From Lindgomyces ingoldianus (taxonomy: Eukaryota > Ascomycota > Dothideomycetes > Pleosporales > Lindgomycetaceae): a stretch of 64,000 nt of DNA. Position 1 is the first letter of the stretch; every line of letters begins with the position of its first letter. A program made the translations under genes and the position numbers. The notes under the pieces were generated by a model. It saw nothing but the letters and a program-made list of their open reading frames with translations. It was not told the DNA's origin and did not search any database. Below, one piece after another: positions 12,009 through 23,296 of the stretch. The stretch lies in the NCBI RefSeq assembly GCF_010093535.1, contig NW_022985184.1, positions 523,993 through 587,992 of the forward strand. Reading direction: 5' to 3'.

Positions 12009-13972
12009 TCAAACGACAAGACCAAACACTTTGCCAATGATATCGGCGGCCTTCTCGCCCACAATGAGAGCCATGTTGTTAGTGTTCGCACCGATATTCT
12101 CAGGAATAATGGATAAATCTACCAAGGATTAGGTTAGGCAACGCACATTTCAAGAAACTAGGAGCAACTTACCCGCACACTTTAATCCCCGTGTCCCATA
12201 CACATTTAGATACTTATCCACAACCCCACCTTCATCTCTTGGCGCCATCTTACACGTTCCAAGTGAATGCCACGTCGTCTGCACATTTGCACGAACAAAG
12301 TCCTCGATTGCTCGATTGTCCTCCTCATCGTATTCAACTGGGGGAATCCTGCTGCGATCCTTGACACTACAAAAGCCACTCGTCTTCAACGGACCTTCTG
12401 ACAATGCAGCCCGGCTGCCTTCGCGAAACTTGGGATGCCCTGTGGCCACCTCCCCCTCGAAGGCGTTGGTACGCCGATAAATATCACGACCCTTCTTGTA
12501 CGCCCAAACTAATTTCTTCAAATCAATATCGTTCTTGTCAGACAAGAAGCCAGTGAGGAATTTGGGCGGTACATTTCAATCAGGAGAGGTAATATGAATG
12601 CTGCCACGGGGGTAGGGATAAGGCGTATACGATGCCATAGTGACATACTGTTGGACGCCATCTGGTCCTTCATCCAGCATCTTATGGTCGCCCATCAAGC
12701 CAGCAATCACGCCCATCAGCATGATCGGCCTTTTCGGACAGTTTGCAAAGTCTTTGTCCCACATCGTCTTGAATTCTGGGCCTAGGGTGGCTACTTCTTC
12801 GTTAGTCATCCGCAATTTGCCTCCGATATCAATTCCGTTCCAGCCCAGAATAGAATCTCGTTCCCCGAGAGCTTTGACAAAGTCTCGGCGGCCGGTAATG
12901 AGGCCATCCAAGGTTTCGTCGGCTCCGAGGCTCGTTTTATACGTGGGTAAGAGGAAGTGATGGTCTTGATAATTTTCACCTACACCTGGAAGATTGGAAA
13001 CGAGTAGGATATCCACCCCAGCTTGAAGCTCCTTGTTCCCGACACCAGATCGCTCTAGAATAGATGGTGTCCCGAGAGCGCCCGCAGAAACGACTACTAG
13101 CTTCCTAGCCTTAATTGTCTTTGCGATCCCTTTAGTGAGGCTAGTCCCCTGCTGAAGAAAGGTCTTCTCGGGCTTATACTCAACACCAAATGCATGATTG
13201 CCTTCAAATATAACACGGCTGACCTTGCTCTCGGCGAGGGTGTGGAGATTCTGGTGGTTGCCATCGGCCATTAGAGGATTCACATAGCAATGCACCGCGT
13301 CTTGCCTTTTCCCATCCAGTCCTATAAACTTTGCACTTCGATTGAAACCACCAATCGCCTTGAAGTCCTGTAAGTCGTGAATCTCAGGGATTCCATATGA
13401 CTCCGCGGCGACTAGAAAGTCATCCTGGGGGCCTTTAGGTGCATGAGTGCCGAAGGTAACGTTCACAGGACCAGAGAAGCCGTGTGTGGATTTCTCAAGA
13501 AGTTGATCATCAAGGTGAACTGTCTCTAGCTGTGGTTCAAAGTTAACGTTGTGTTAATCAATGACGACTTTCCACTTACCTTCTTTACGTATTCCACTAA
13601 GTTCTTGCTATCCCAGCCATCGGTCCTGAAGCTATCAAAATCAACACCTTGGGCACGTGCATACATCATGGCGTTAATGGAGCTACCACCTCCGAGCACG
13701 CCTCCGGCCGCAACGATACGTGCTTGGCCATTGAGTGCTGGCTCGCTTTCTGCCTGGTAGAAGATAGCGTTCTAAGAGGTTGGTGCTAGATTAGCGAAGT
13801 AAACTACAGGATTGGTAATAATTGGGTCGTTGAGGTTGTTCCTGCCGCGTTCAATTATAAGGATAGTAAGGTTGGGACCTGCTTTAGCGAGACGACCTGC
13901 AGCTACACAGGCAGATGTTCCTCCTCCAGCAAAGATGATGTCGTACTCGAGACCATCCTCGTATGTAGACAT
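12009..13972 (-). pseudogene. GMC oxidoreductase (alcohol oxidase-like), two in-frame stops
   Basis: Family role: FAD-dependent oxidation of small alcohols. The model (exons 13580-13972, 12173-13529, 12009-12118) is 620 codons and stays in one frame. The N-terminal FAD motif YDIIFAGGGTSACVAAGRLA, GGVLGGGSSIN, the active-site region WHSLGTCKM and the C-terminal NTNNMALIVGEKAAD are all present. Two nonsense codons break it: TAG at 13772-13774, after NLAPTS where relatives normally have Lys, and TGA at 12576-12578, after HITSPD. Both introns keep good GT-AG sites and there is no frameshift, so inactivation looks recent. Sequencing error, or a functional allele elsewhere, cannot be excluded. Neither stop sits in a CTA-type readthrough context. 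Confidence 0.8.
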
Positions 13973-14540
13973 AACGGTAGGGAGTAGTGTGCAGATAAGA
14001 GGAGAATATCTAGTGATCCTGGAGGTTGTAATGATTGCGGCGCTCGGGCAGGAGTGTGCTTTATACACCTGCATGATGACACTAGGCGTGCAGCCAAGCT
14101 AACCATTGTCCTTTCATGTACTGTCTCTCATTGATACGGCATGCTCCTCCGAAAGTCCCATTCCAAATAACCATTGACGAGGCGCAGCTAAATCCCAATC
14201 TAGTGTGAGGTAATTTCTTCTGTAAGCATTGTCAGCCCAAGCGATCTTAAGGCAAGGTCCCTCGTCAGATTTCAAGGGTATAAGGTACTCCACGCGAAGG
14301 ACTGTCTACATGAGCCTCGTGTTTCCTGAATTATCTTATAAATTTGACTCTGCGAAAACTCAACTGGCGCACGCTAGGAATGTGTCGTTGATTCAAGCCA
14401 GACCAAAACTCTAACTTTTTATTCAACAGTTATTACAACTAAACTAGATCTTGCGGAGAATGGAATAACAGACAATCTAACCCACTCAGCGTTTTTATCT
14501 CTTACTCCTTCTCCAACCTTTCCCATATTGTAATCACCCG
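13973..14540. other. Intergenic region
   Basis: About 570 bp between the GMC pseudogene start and the end of the RidA-like gene. Nothing else recognised. Confidence 0.5.
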
Positions 14541-14957
14541 TCACGTATACACCACAGCCGTTGCCTCGACTTCATACAGCAACTCAGGACTTGCCAAAGC
14601 CGCCACGCCAACCAAAGTACTCGGCGGTCTATGCTCTCCGACAAACTCCAACCACAAATTTCCTCTTGTTGACTCTGTCGCATCTAAATTTACGACGAAC
14701 TGCGTCACTTTGACAATATCCTTGGGCATGGCGCCTGCTGAAGCAAGACATTTTTTCAAATTTTCCAACGCAACTCGAACTTGTTCAGTGAAGGAAGACG
14801 GCACTTCCCCCGTTCCATCCATGCCAATTTGACCCGCGATTGAGACAAGCTTTGCGGGGCCGAGAGGCGCGATGCAGACGTGCGAATATGTTGGTTTCAT
14901 AGGAGCGGAAACATTATCGGGGTTGAGGGTCTGGATTGTGGGGGTGGAGGACGACAT
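14541..14957 (-). CDS. RidA/YjgF/UK114 family protein
   Basis: An intronless 138-aa protein of normal Rid size. Family features seen are VSIAGQIGMDGTG near residue 40, the helix FTEQVRVALENLKKCLASAGAMPKDIVKVTQFVV, and the closing segment EHRPPSTLVGVAALASPELLYEVEATAVV. Canonical RidA deaminates reactive enamines and imines and uses an Arg in its PARSCVEV segment; here the matching position reads PSTLVGV, with Ser where that Arg should be, so imine-deaminase activity is doubtful. This suggests a Rid4-7-type paralogue of unknown chemistry. No targeting peptide is seen, so probably cytosolic. It lies upstream of the GMC pseudogene on the same strand, 0.57 kb away. Confidence 0.9.
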   Translation of the reverse strand: MSSSTPTIQTLNPDNVSAPMKPTYSHVCIAPLGPAKLVSIAGQIGMDGTGEVPSSFTEQVRVALENLKKCLASAGAMPKDIVKVTQFVVNLDATESTRGNLWLEFVGEHRPPSTLVGVAALASPELLYEVEATAVVYT

Positions 14958-15549
14958 TGTATGTTCGTGTGGAGAGGTGCCAAGTCCTTGTCGTTGCTAA
15001 GGGCACGATATCATATATACTTTAGGACATGGGATGCTCAAATATATATGGAGGCGAGGAAGTATGAGTAAGATTTTGTTGTGGTGAGCGGGGTTCGTTC
15101 TTCTTGAAGGCTGGCTCGGAGATAATAACAGCATGCCGGTTGGATAGATATTTTGCTTTGCGAGTGGCTGGCTATAGTCTAGATATTCTTTTATGGAAAG
15201 AAGTTCTTTTGTGTTACTTCGCTTCCTGAGTATGAACCTGAGCTCACTATACTATCATCCTGTCGAACTCTAAATTGCTAATATGCTCGAAGTGCCATAG
15301 GAAGCTAGAGAAATATGCATAATCGTTACGATACATCCCTATCTTCTTTCTAGCCGTTCCGCAGAACACCTCACCTTGCTCTCCAACGCTACCTCACAAT
15401 GAGACGTGATTCCAAAGTATACCCAAACGTCAGAAACAGTACTGGCAAGGAAATGGCCCAGAATACTTAGCCTTTTCGTTTTCCTGGTAAGAACTTATCG
15501 CTCATAGAAAAAATAGCAGCAATGGTAGACAGTGGCACGAATCGCATCG
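14958..15549. other. Intergenic region
   Basis: Promoter side of the RidA-like gene; nothing coding recognised. Confidence 0.45.
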
Positions 15550-16480
15550 CTAGTTCGTGATCCTGGCTAAGCAAATTGCTTTTTTGTTCGACGACTGTGC
15601 TTCTTGTATACCAATAGACTTCAAGTGAAACTGTGAGAACATATCCATATTCATCATTGCATTGATCGTGACGCAGGATTCATGGATCGCCCTCAAGCCG
15701 TCTTTGTCCCATATCGAATATATAACACCACCAACACCACTATAGTTTAGACCTAGTGTAACCATGTTCTCTTTGATTCCCCTGATGACAACGTCTATTC
15801 TGGATCTCATGTTAATAATGAAATGAAGAAGGTTATAGTGCTAGCTGGAGAGTGCGCCTACTATGACATCCCGGAACTTGTCGCAACGCTTTATGGGCCC
15901 CAATTTAATCAGAAGGCGGGCTTGAAGAGTAACTGTATTCAGGTAGCGCCGCCGCAAGAATGCGAGAAATAGATATATTACAAGCTTGTGGGTTATTTCG
16001 GTGGGTGCCCAAGGGCCCTTGATTTGATGTGGAGCGAGTTGGTCCATAGAAAATATGTCGTCGAAGATTGAGTTAGTTCAGGGATGAGGTCAACCTTTGC
16101 CCCAATCCAAACCATTTTGAAGGAGGATGCGGGCCGTACTTCGATGTAATTCCTCGAGATGTCTTCTACTAAGAATAGCCTTTGCCTTGAATTTACAGCA
16201 TGCATAAGCTGATCTCCTCCAGATATTCTTGCAATTATGTTGAGCCCTTGAACGCCTTCTGCTCCCAACATACTCCTTCTATGTACTCGAAAACCGCAGC
16301 CCTGCCCATTTCACACTCCAATGGCGCTTGATCTTGTAAATTGCTAACGAATTTTGGAAATAGCTGGCGTAGCTGACAGGTCAATAATTCGAAGTAGGTT
16401 CTTCGACATTCCCCGATGGGAAATCGTACCGTTTCCGGATCCGTGATTGGAGTGTGATAGTTGCGAGGTAGTTCCTCCAT
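15550..16480 (-). pseudogene. Unrecognised, frame-broken coding fragments
   Basis: Four minus-strand frames of 60-90 codons follow one another (16235-16480, 15993-16271, 15841-16047, 15550-15810). Their composition is protein-like, for example FELLTCQLRQLFPKF and EYIEGVCWEQKAFKG, but they sit in different frames. I could not join them with plausible introns because in-frame stops intervene. A decayed gene fits best; an intron-rich live gene is possible. I do not recognise the family. Confidence 0.25.
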
Positions 16481-18372
16481 TTGGCCGTCGATGTAGAGAA
16501 CATTTGTCAGTGTGGCGGAAATTTGGAAAGTATAAAACGATGGACTAGCTGTGTGTCACCTGAAAGCTGAGAGTGTGCTAAAATGGCTTATCAAGGTAGC
16601 GTAGCGTCGCAACAATGATCTATTATCCCACCAGTTCATGCACACGGTTAATGTCAGCCATCGACTCTATCCATTGACGAAAATCCACGGCGAAATCACA
16701 GAACCCAAAGGGGCGGTTTCGAGACAATCACGATAATCTTCTTGCAGTGCCACTCCACAGAATATGTAGGTAGTCTGGCTAGCCATGTGTCTCTCCCATC
16801 TGGGATCTCTTTCTTGTTATCTCGCCGACAACTCCTTTTAACTCATTTAGTGGGGATGACACTAGGAATGGAACGATTCCGTCCACAGAAGTGAAGACTA
16901 TAGGAGTGTGGTGGACGAGAGCAGTCACTATTTGACGATCCAGACAGTTTGGACGAAGATCATCGACCCCTCTAATTTGTGGCATCTTCAAAGAAAGAGC
17001 TTTAGAACTAATCGGACTTTACTCAACGACAAGCCTTCGCTCCATATTGCTGTGTACACGAGCGCTTTGTCTTTTCGATGCCTATTTTGGTTTTGAAGCT
17101 TTGCCCGTAAACACTATCAATACCAACGATACAAGTTTTTAAGATGCAGAGCCGTCACCGTAGCAGGAATAGTCATTCCTTCCCTCTCCTTTGCTCTTAG
17201 ATCTTTTCAACATTAATTACCCCCTTTTGGGTTGTCTACTGCGACCTAGTCTTCAAACAACCTACTCCCATGATGATGAAATGATAACTTTCTAAAGCGT
17301 TTTCGTACGTTTGACAAAGAAGCATGGAACAAGTCTCTTGATTCTAAATAGAGGGCCGTCTATCTATTATTTGAGTGATTCGGATCTAGGGACAGAAACA
17401 TCTAGATCCGAAGGTGGATGTCACTACCATGGGTTAGGGAGGTGATTACGTGGGCGCATCTCGGGGCGATAGAGTGGGAGTGGGTTATTATGAAGAATAA
17501 GGGCACGCTGGCTGCGAAGATTTAGTATTAGTAAGATGATGGGTCGTGGGAGAGAACTACTAGTCAACTGTCTCCATCTCGCTCTAGGAGGTCACCGTGC
17601 AATTTGAGAAGGCTGCGGAGTCTGACTTGTAGAGTGCCATTTACGGACGTGAGTATCTTTAGAAAAAATTCAGAGCACAGATTGAAGAGGAATTATGACT
17701 AGTGTTTTACTGACCTTGTAGGAACAATGCCAGGTGGTGGCCGCCCAATATGTCGCGGAAGGTTGAATGTTTGAGACCGCCCGAGCTTTTTGCGTGGCAA
17801 AAATACTCAACGTTGCCTAAGAATTTGTGACACCTAACTTTCGTCGAATACATTCTGTAGCCTTGTAGGGGGTATGAGTTGTGAAAGAAGTGATGTGTTG
17901 TGGACTGAGGGTGAGACGCCAAGCCCAAGGTTGATTGGGCAGCTAATCGAGAGCCCTCTGGACTTACACATTCGTCATCTTGTCTTCTTCTAATCCTTTC
18001 ACACCCTCGTTTATCTCTATGAGAAGGGGGCGGGAGGTGACTTCGACTTGCAAAGGTAGAAAAGCGGCGTCTTCCAGAGTCAGCATCTTATCACGACCAC
18101 TAGTGATTGATTTGCTCTACCGCTCTTTCTCTTTCGGGAGCTTTCTTTCCGAAGATTGTCTACAGGCGGTTGCCCCGCGACTTTGACCTCATCCTCAATC
18201 TCTCACAATCACTATTCCGTCTCTCATCTTCATGAATTAGCAGCCATTGCCATGACCACGTCTACTTAAGAGGTACCTTTCACCGTTTCGTAACCCACAC
18301 ATCCTAGGTGCGCCCACCAACCCCTCGCCTTGAAGTCAGAAGAAACCCCAATGAGGCTCTAAGCACCCCATA
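16481..18372. other. Intergenic region
   Basis: About 1.9 kb with only short frames on either strand. Nothing can be assigned. Confidence 0.45.
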
Positions 18373-19301
18373 ATGGCAAACCTCCGGCCACCACGGTACG
18401 TTCCAAATTTCCTCCATATTTCCACCAGCCCATCTAAACCTATTGAAACCTACATCACCATCTTCTCACCCCACTAACAGCTCCTACTGCAGTCCCCACA
18501 TTGGATTCTTGCTAAACGAAACAAAGGGGCGATTTGTCGGGCAATCTAGTCTGGGCCGACCATACTACGATGACAACGGGCCAAAAATGACAAGTCTGTT
18601 AAATTTGCGATTGATGAACAAGGTTCTGGAAAGCCAGGAATTCCCGCAGATGGAGAAGATTGCGTTGATTGTGGCGCTCAGTGAGTGTTGGTCAGGTACA
18701 GTAACTGTAACAGTCGCTTACCCGATCAGTCAAATCGGCGACTCTCCCGGACGCAAACGAGTCGAGGGAGTTCGATCAAATCAATGACCCCACAAGGAAT
18801 CAAGAGCCAATCCGAGCCAAACCTCTTCGCCCAGCACCTCACCAATTGTCAAACAATCTCTGTAAAACAGGGCAAATTGTCGCACAGAACGGTCTCCAGA
18901 TCAAGGGCATGGGAAGAAGCGGCTTTCCACCGAACATCCCGACAAATCTAGCTCAAAACAAAAGCCAAAAGCGGCGTCGATCGCACAACCCATCTCCGGA
19001 GCCCAGGGTCTACAACTTTCAAAGTCCAATTGTCAAGCTTCCCTTCAACGACAACAGAAAACCCGTAAAGAAAGATATAAGAGCAGAAAAGAAGCTCAAT
19101 GATCAAAACCCTCTCCAGCCATCGACTACCTCAAAGCCGTCCTTTGCATTCAATAACTCTCCTTACGAACACAATTCGACGAATAGCCACGAGCAGTCGT
19201 CGGCTGCGAAGAAGCAAAAGACAGTTCCCATGGGTTCAAAAGGAAGACAGAAAAGGAACAGAAAAGCGAGGAAGGGGGCATTTAGGGTTTCTAGATCGTA
19301 G
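18373..19301 (+). CDS. Basic hypothetical protein, possibly nuclear
   Basis: The proposed exons are 18373-18395, 18493-18680 and 18730-19301, giving 260 aa. The middle part (PHIGFLLNETKGRFVGQSS...) contains a short helical segment, EFPQMEKIALIVAL. The rest is polar and Lys/Arg/Pro-rich with a strongly basic end (KGRQKRNRKARKGAF) resembling a nuclear localisation signal. Two acceptors 12 bp apart (AG at 18480 and 18492) both keep frame; I prefer 18492 because the CTAAC branch site is too close to the first. No domain recognised. The model rests on frame continuity and splice sites only. Confidence 0.55.
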
Positions 19302-19871
19302 TGAAAGGGGTCGTCTGGTTGGAATGCATAGTTTCTCATGTAGATGCCAGACATTATGGGTTTAGGCAGTTACCGAAAGAGAATACCTGGGTGAGCTAAG
19401 AGGATCTTATGTCTATGTTAGATCTTCTGAAGGATTATTTGAATAAAACCTTCTCCCTATGCTTCCACACCGGCGCAAGCAGGAATATCGCGTACATCCC
19501 GTGAGCCGGATTAACTACGTCGCCCACCTAGTGTATCCGATCCAACATAAACTCTCACTTCAACCAGACAGTTCATCATTCACCATCTTTTCCCAATACT
19601 ACTATAACAGGAAGGAGAAATTACACATTGCATTACATTAAAATCTCTACAATCCAATCCGTTCCCAAATTCCCAAGATCACACTCATCAACTCAAACTA
19701 AACTCGAACCGGTAATCCAAAAAAGAACCAAAATTGCGAAGAATGCAGGACATGGATACCACTACTATGCTTATACTGATACTGATCGTGACTATGCCTG
19801 TGCTCATTCGCAGTACATGCACAATCCTGATCCTCCCCCTCTCTTCTCTACTCCCACGCCCACGGCTACAT
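19302..19871. other. Intergenic region between convergent genes
   Basis: 570 bp holding the 3' ends of the hypothetical gene and the kelch gene. No further feature seen. Confidence 0.5.
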
Positions 19872-22290
19872 TTACATCCTCCGCTCCTGCCCCTCGTAAT
19901 AAGACTGTGTAGGCGCCTGACTCACCCTCCTAACGCCCTGCCCAAACTCACTTCCCACCGGACTCGGTTCCCCAAAGCTCCTTGGCGTGACTGGCGTTAG
20001 GGGCATGCCCGACGTCACCGTCTGGCCAGAAAGACTTCTCCCATGGCTGAATCCTGGACGATATCCCCCATTGTCATGGGGGTATTGTCGGGAGTGGTGC
20101 GGGCTTGCTCTTGCGCTATGGAGGCCGGACGGCACTGGGGCGGGATATATCCCGTCTTCATCTCCGTTCCTATTCATATTCTGGCCCGGCGGCGGCGGCG
20201 AGCGTATAGCACTCATTTCGGACAGTGGAGGCGGATAATAAGTATTCCTATAATCATCCGGCCACTCCCCCCCTTGCACTGGTTGCGGCGAATGCGAAGG
20301 CGAGTATCCAAACGGTTGCTGCACTTGATTCGGGATATTTAAGCTTTCCCGTCCATCGCGGTAGTATGGTTGCGGGATTGGCGGCGAGCCTGGGACTGAT
20401 GATGGTGGGGAATGTGCGTAATCTGGGTCTTTGTACATCGAGGGCGACGCCGGTGGAGGAAATGTATAACCGTTGTCCTGGGGGAGTTCGGCGACTGGTG
20501 TTGGTGGAGCTTGGCCTCGGTAGGGTTTTGCCGCCCCTTCTGCATCAGGTCCCCCTGTGTGGTCCCCCTCTGTGTTTTCTAGCTCCGCGGGTTGTGTTGG
20601 GGCACTGCGATGGTCCTTCTTTATACAGCAGAAGAAGACACCAAGGGCAATGCAGATCAAGACAGCGGCGCCACCGCCAGCGGCTGCGCCAGCAATAACT
20701 TTAGTAGGCGTTTTCTTCCCCCCAGCGGATGTATGTGTAGCCGTCGGCGTCCTAGTCGCTGGTATCGACCTCGTGGGCGTTCGACTTGTGGGCGTATACG
20801 CCCTTTGGAAATACGTCGGCAAGAGATTGTTATCCCAGGTCTTGGGTGCTAAAACGGTTGCGCCTCCACTAGCCTGGCCTCCGACCTTCGCAACGATTTC
20901 TTCTGGGACTTTGTAATCAGTCACATTGTCGAGGTACTGATACCACTTAGCACTCAGCGAGTTCTCCTTGCCGAGATTCAGGTTATGTTGACCCTGCACT
21001 GTAGGCACATCGCACAGTGTCGTGTCATTCGGAAATGTGCCGCCCATGACTATCATTTGCGAACCACGTACAACATTACACGTCAACGAGTGGTGAGGTG
21101 CTCCTGGTCCAGGGGCATCTGGGTACCACTTGAGCCACGTAAAACTCGGGAGGGAAAGGATGTACACATCGTCGAAGCCGATTGTGTTGGGAGGCATCGA
21201 AGCACCGCCATAAAGGTAGATGTTGTACGATGATCTATCCTTGGCCCACGTGGCGCCGGCGCAGAATCTCCTGCGAGAGTTGGGAATATCGCCGGTTGCA
21301 GTTTCTTGCCCAGATCAGCATATTTTGGGGGTGAAAGGGCCACGTCTACATACGTGTATACCATTTATTATCTGAAATATCGAAAACCTTGATCTCAGAC
21401 ATGTTCATCTTACCTTTCTGTCAGTATTTTCGAAAGGAAGTTGACACAATTATCTTACCCCAATTCCTGTGTAGTTTCCTGGACCGCCCGGAAAATAAAG
21501 GCCTCCAAAATAGACAAGCATACCAGCGTCCGATGCGGGAATGTAGACCATCACACCTTCTGCACGGGGAATGGAGTCAGGCCCAGTGTTATTTGCCCAG
21601 GTGTCTTTGACCATATCATATATAATCAGGTTCGAAGTTGGCATTCTCGCTCCAAATGCTGGGACCTAAGTTTCTCAATGAGTGCTGGGCTTATACGTAA
21701 TGGGAAATATAATACCGAACTGTTAGACAGCCACCCGCCATAATAGTAACCCTTACCATCCTCTTCCGCAGTAGCTCCCGCTCCATATGACACCCGTTGG
21801 ATCTGGAAATTTGTGACGCCGGAGGATTTCCACACATTATTCAGGATATCATAACTCCACAAAGAAAGTGCGTCTGGGTTAGCATCATGATACTCTCCTC
21901 CGTATAAATGAATCCACTTGTTGACAGGATCCGCCCAAAGAGTTCCACCCTCAACCAAAGGAACCTCTGCCGGTTTGGACAGATTGGCGTGTTGTGTTGG
22001 CATTCCATTTGAAATTTCCTTGAGGTCTGAATAGACGAAGTATTTATCTTTTCTGCGCTTTAGAAGACATACAAGCTTAACGGGGCGGTAACTGTACTGG
22101 AGTAATTCAGAGAGTTCTGATTCAAAGGGCCCCAGTTCACAATGCCGCCATCGATGTATAGTTTGTCATCGACAATAGCTGTTTGATGTCCGAATTTCCT
22201 GCAAAAGTCCTTCAACGGGTCCTTCGATTGTTGTGAAAGAACACCAGTCGACAAGGCGACGATCAAGCCGAAAGAGAGCCAGGACGGCAT
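19872..22290 (-). CDS. Kelch-repeat single-pass membrane protein
   Basis: The exons are 22098-22290, 21716-22047, 21459-21665, 21354-21417 and 19872-21304, giving 742 aa. A signal peptide (FGLIVALSTGVLSQ) precedes an extracellular kelch beta-propeller with recurrent motifs: KLYIDGGIVNW, WIHLYGGEYHD, GYYYGGWLS, MLVYFGGLY, YNIYLYGGASM and QMIVMGGTF. A Thr/Pro linker and one transmembrane helix (about 468-493, small-residue face AGAAAGGGAA) lead to a 240-residue cytoplasmic tail rich in Pro, Tyr and Ser. The conserved fungal family has this layout, and a cell-surface sensor or anchor is an inference. Four introns of 41-50 bp. Two acceptors are AAG, not CAG/TAG; they were chosen because they restore the conserved protein sequence. 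Confidence 0.9.
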
Positions 22291-23296
22291 GTTGGGCTGC
22301 CCAGTCTCAAAATTGCTGTATCAGCTCATGGATTCGATGCGCTTGTGTTACACAGCAGGTATTAGGTGGGTATTATGATTGACAGAGGATAAGGAAGATG
22401 GGTATACATTGACGGCTGCCCGGATGAGTGGAAAGCTTGAGAGGCTGATGTCGTGAGGTGTGCAGTATATACATGGTGCCACGCAGGAGGCTTTAGGCCA
22501 GAGAGTGGGCTTGGCCAGAATCAGGTCTGAGAGGCTTCACCCGCGCCGCAATAGTGTGCCCTATCGCCTGATTTTAGCTCCATTTTGATATGTTGGACGA
22601 GAAATATTTCATGGGGCGGATTGGCTGGGTTATCGCCTCTTTGACGAAAGGCTTCACATGCTGACCCATGCTGGCCATGCAGTGACCGACTGGTGGAGCA
22701 AAGCCACTCTATGATGTTCGCCACGTGAGTCGAAGCACAACAGCCTTGCCCACTGAGGCCCCGAACCGAAGAAAAGTGAAGCTCTCGGTGGGATGGCAAG
22801 ATTGAAGCGGCATGCTTGAAATGGGCTGTGGATGAACACATTTTAGTTGGGGATCACTCTGATCAGACGCAGAGCGGGATGTCGCTGTGCTGATGGTTCG
22901 CTTGCCAAGTATGCAAGCCACTATTCATCATGCCCACCTCATACTTCAGCTTTTCGCCAGCTGAGCAACCCCACGATCTCGCCATGGCTTTGAGGGAACA
23001 CCAGACGAAAATGAGTGCCACAGGTGGCGAGTTGGACCAAAGCGGTCAACCCAAATCTCGCACGGGACTTCCCGCAATTGAAAACTATACATTTCGAGCC
23101 GGCCAAGCTATGGAATGCGCTTAGCAGTTCAGTTTCCGAGTGACACTTCGGGCTCAGCTAGTTGATGTTAAAAAGTAACGTAGAGACAATATTGCCGTTG
23201 GGGGACGCCTCTGGTTCAACAAATCGACGGTTATGAAGTGGGTGACAAGGAATCGACCGCTGTAAATGTTTGGATATACTATTGATGTCCATTGTC
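22291..23296. other. Intergenic region
   Basis: 1 kb between the kelch gene start and the end of the NDUFAF6-like gene. Short open frames only; no recognised element. Confidence 0.5.

Noticed and set aside
13772..13807. Possible 36-bp intron removing the first stop of the GMC gene (GTAGTT...CTCTTAG)
   Set aside because: Too short for fungal splicing, and the removed residues VVYFANLAPTS are conserved coding sequence in the family.
22048..22092. Alternative donor GTATGT at 22072 for the first kelch intron
   Set aside because: It would need a 20-bp intron or break the frame; the 50-bp intron 22048-22097 restores the conserved NYSNKYFVYSDL segment.
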